Below, piece by piece: positions 7,429-8,854 of a stretch of 8,854 nucleotides of DNA. The notes below the pieces were generated by a model. The model saw nothing but the letters and a program-made list of their open reading frames with translations, had not been told where the DNA came from and ran no database searches. Source of the DNA: Methanosarcinales archaeon (GTDB taxonomy: Archaea > Halobacteriota > Methanosarcinia > Methanosarcinales > Methanocomedenaceae); contig JAUWTY010000038.1 in NCBI GenBank assembly GCA_030614485.1, positions 1 to 8,854 on the forward strand, given 5' to 3'. Each line of letters begins with the position of its first letter. Positions within the stretch are counted from its first letter, which is position 1. A program made the translations under genes and the position numbers.

Positions 7429-8490
7429 TTAAAGGACCAGATCCCTGATATCTATATAGTGTGGACTGAGTTCTGGCGGCTCTCCTTCCAATGCCTTGGC
7501 ATATACATACCAAGTGTCTACCTGGGGTTTAAATTTCTTGATTATATCAAATAGAGGGTCATCTACATCCAGTGGGCAAGAAAAGAAATCTCTCCCGGCA
7601 TCCAATAAAAAGTTATTGAAATATCCGATCAGGCTTGACATTGCTTCAGGATTTTCTGGTTCGAATGCAGGATCAGTAACATAATACCCTTTAAAATATT
7701 CTCCTTCTGCAGGTATCTTTGGCATTTTGGCAAATAGACCCAGCAATCCAAATATTCCTCTCATGACCTTCCATGTAAGTGGTATTTTAGGAAAACACAT
7801 ATCTCCCATTACTGACCAGTCCCATAATCCCGCACATGCTGCGATCTTGCCTTTATCCTTCACTACCCAGAAATTCTCTAATCCGTATGCGGGAATTCCA
7901 TTTACAGGAGATCCAAAGCTTTCGGGAGTGTATGGTACAAAGTGTGCACGTCCGGAATAATAACCATTGATAAGATTCACTGCTTCAGGAATGTCATTTT
8001 CATTAATGCGTTCAATTTCAAATTTTTGTGTGAGATCAGCTTTTTTATAGACAGTCATTGCACATAGCTTGAACTCTCCCACATTAGAATAACCAAGTTT
8101 TTCAGTTAACGCCTGGGAAGCATCGTTTGGCTCAAAAATATAGCAATAAATGTGGGCAGATCCAATATCCCTGACATTCTTATCTGCCTCCATTAACAGC
8201 TTAGCAGCAATTCCTTTTCTCCGGAACTCAGGATGCACCATCACCTCAGTAAAATAGGCATATGCCTCTTCCTTGAGTGGATCGTGCTTCACGGTCCAGC
8301 CTATCCAACCCACCACATTTCCTTCCTCTTCAGCAACGAGAACGTTCCAATTATCGTATAATTCGTATCTTGCGATGATATCACTCTTATCGATCCCCAT
8401 TGCATAGTTTTCGTTACCTTGCGGGCATAACTTCTCAATATCTAACATAGTGGTGCTATCGCCCTTCTCAAAGGGCCTTATCAAAACCAT
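7429..8490 (-). CDS. Tandem-GNAT N-acetyltransferase family protein
   Basis: A protein of 353 residues. Residues 1-150 form a clear GNAT acetyltransferase domain: opening strand LIRPFEKGDSTTMLDIE, acceptor-side strand LVAEEEGNVVGWIGWTV, and the acetyl-CoA loop VMVHPEFRRKGIAAKLLMEA (84-103, the R-x-x-G-x-A motif), ending with the typical helix ASQALTEKLGYSNVGEF. Residues from about 157 (FEIERINENDIPEAVNLING) look like a second, degenerate GNAT module with no clear acetyl-CoA loop; it includes a hydrophobic stretch near IFGLLGLFAKMP. Tandem GNAT proteins acetylate small molecules or peptides, but this substrate is unknown. The ATG at 8490 is supported by GGAGGA 6 nt upstream. It lies 65 bp after the nitroreductase-like gene on the same strand and may be co-transcribed with it. 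It is AT-richer than that neighbour. Confidence 0.85.
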   Translation of the reverse strand: MVLIRPFEKGDSTTMLDIEKLCPQGNENYAMGIDKSDIIARYELYDNWNVLVAEEEGNVVGWIGWTVKHDPLKEEAYAYFTEVMVHPEFRRKGIAAKLLMEADKNVRDIGSAHIYCYIFEPNDASQALTEKLGYSNVGEFKLCAMTVYKKADLTQKFEIERINENDIPEAVNLINGYYSGRAHFVPYTPESFGSPVNGIPAYGLENFWVVKDKGKIAACAGLWDWSVMGDMCFPKIPLTWKVMRGIFGLLGLFAKMPKIPAEGEYFKGYYVTDPAFEPENPEAMSSLIGYFNNFLLDAGRDFFSCPLDVDDPLFDIIKKFKPQVDTWYVYAKALEGEPPELSPHYIDIRDLVL

Positions 8491-8555
8491 TATTATTCCT
8501 CCAAATTTTGCAAAACATTTTTCATTCCCTTACATATCCCCCGCTACCCCACAAT

Positions 8556-8854
8556 TCACACCCTCCCCACAGGCATAATGCACAGCGCCCGCTCATCATC
8601 CTCCATCTGCATTAGCCTCTCCACCTCATCATCATCAAAGGCCCCCACAACCACAGTCCCCAAACCCAGTGAACCCGCCTGCAAATAAACATTCTGGGCC
8701 GTATGCCCCACCTCCATGTGCACGTACCTCACCCCCCGCTCACCATACTTCCCTGTAGTCCGTTCATAGACCGCAGCAAACACCAGTACTGCCGCACTGT
8801 CCTCAATAAATTCCTGGTCAATCGCAGCAGCACACAGCTCAGCACGCACATCTC
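8556..8854 (-). CDS. SagB-type nitroreductase-family dehydrogenase, 5'-partial (C-terminal part)
   Basis: The frame is open to the right edge, so the N-terminal part lies outside the window; about 98 residues are visible. They match the C-terminal half of SagB/ThcOx-like members of the FMN-dependent nitroreductase family: AAIDQEFIEDSAAVLVFAAV, YERTTGKYGERGVRYVHMEVG, HTAQNVYLQAGSLGLGTVVV, GAFDDDEVERL, and the final strand ALCIMPVGRV. In thiazole/oxazole-modified peptide clusters SagB oxidises azolines to azoles with FMN, but many archaeal and bacterial genomes carry stand-alone copies of unknown substrate. Nothing else of such a cluster (cyclodehydratase, precursor peptide) is in the visible part; it could lie to the right. 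A GTG at 8849 is only an internal valine codon. The coding sequence is GC-rich, unlike the GNAT gene behind it. Confidence 0.88.
   Translation of the reverse strand, partial: DVRAELCAAAIDQEFIEDSAAVLVFAAVYERTTGKYGERGVRYVHMEVGHTAQNVYLQAGSLGLGTVVVGAFDDDEVERLMQMEDDERALCIMPVGRV

Overview
The window looks like a chromosomal piece of a methanogenic or methane-oxidising archaeon, most plausibly of the Methanosarcinales or a related ANME-type lineage. The lineage is inferred from gene content; no 16S or marker tree is available here. Supporting signs are the gamma subunit of the archaeal acetyl-CoA decarbonylase/synthase complex at the left edge, a short activase/dehydratase-like pair of the kind common in methanogens, TATA-type promoters about 25 nt upstream of predicted starts, GGTG/GGAGG Shine-Dalgarno sites, and a tRNA-Thr with an encoded CCA end.

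Left part (1-1876): the 3' part of cdhE, probably the end of a cdh operon. Facing it on the minus strand is a small gene (1151-1652) with a strong ribosome site but split over two reading frames. It looks like a decayed or frameshifted coiled-coil plus Roadblock-like protein. A clean tRNA-Thr(UGU) gene follows at 1800-1876.

Middle-left (1877-3285): an AT-rich stretch with three 25-bp imperfect repeats, each holding a TATA-like core, in front of a small three-helix membrane protein. Then come a PNPOx-like split-barrel flavoprotein and a small acidic protein with a TTG start. These genes are AT-richer than cdhE, queA and tgt by eye.

Middle (3288-7210): a divergent pair of operons. Leftward runs an ATGA-coupled pair encoding an HgdB-like (2-hydroxyacyl-CoA dehydratase fold) protein and its HgdC-like [4Fe-4S] ATPase activase. 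It probably has a leaderless transcript. Rightward runs queA-tgt, overlapping by 8 bp: a complete bacterial-style pair for putting preQ1 into tRNA and converting it to epoxyqueuosine. This is the most striking content, because archaea normally use the same 7-deazaguanine precursor for archaeosine, with a longer PUA-containing transglycosylase and no QueA. The pair predicts queuosine-type tRNA modification in this archaeon, probably by transfer from bacteria.

Right part (7211-8854): an intergenic region with short ACAC-GATT-type repeats and a hairpin, then two leftward genes: a tandem-GNAT acetyltransferase and the C-terminal part of a SagB-type nitroreductase-family protein cut by the window edge. 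No CRISPR array, transposase or attachment site was seen.
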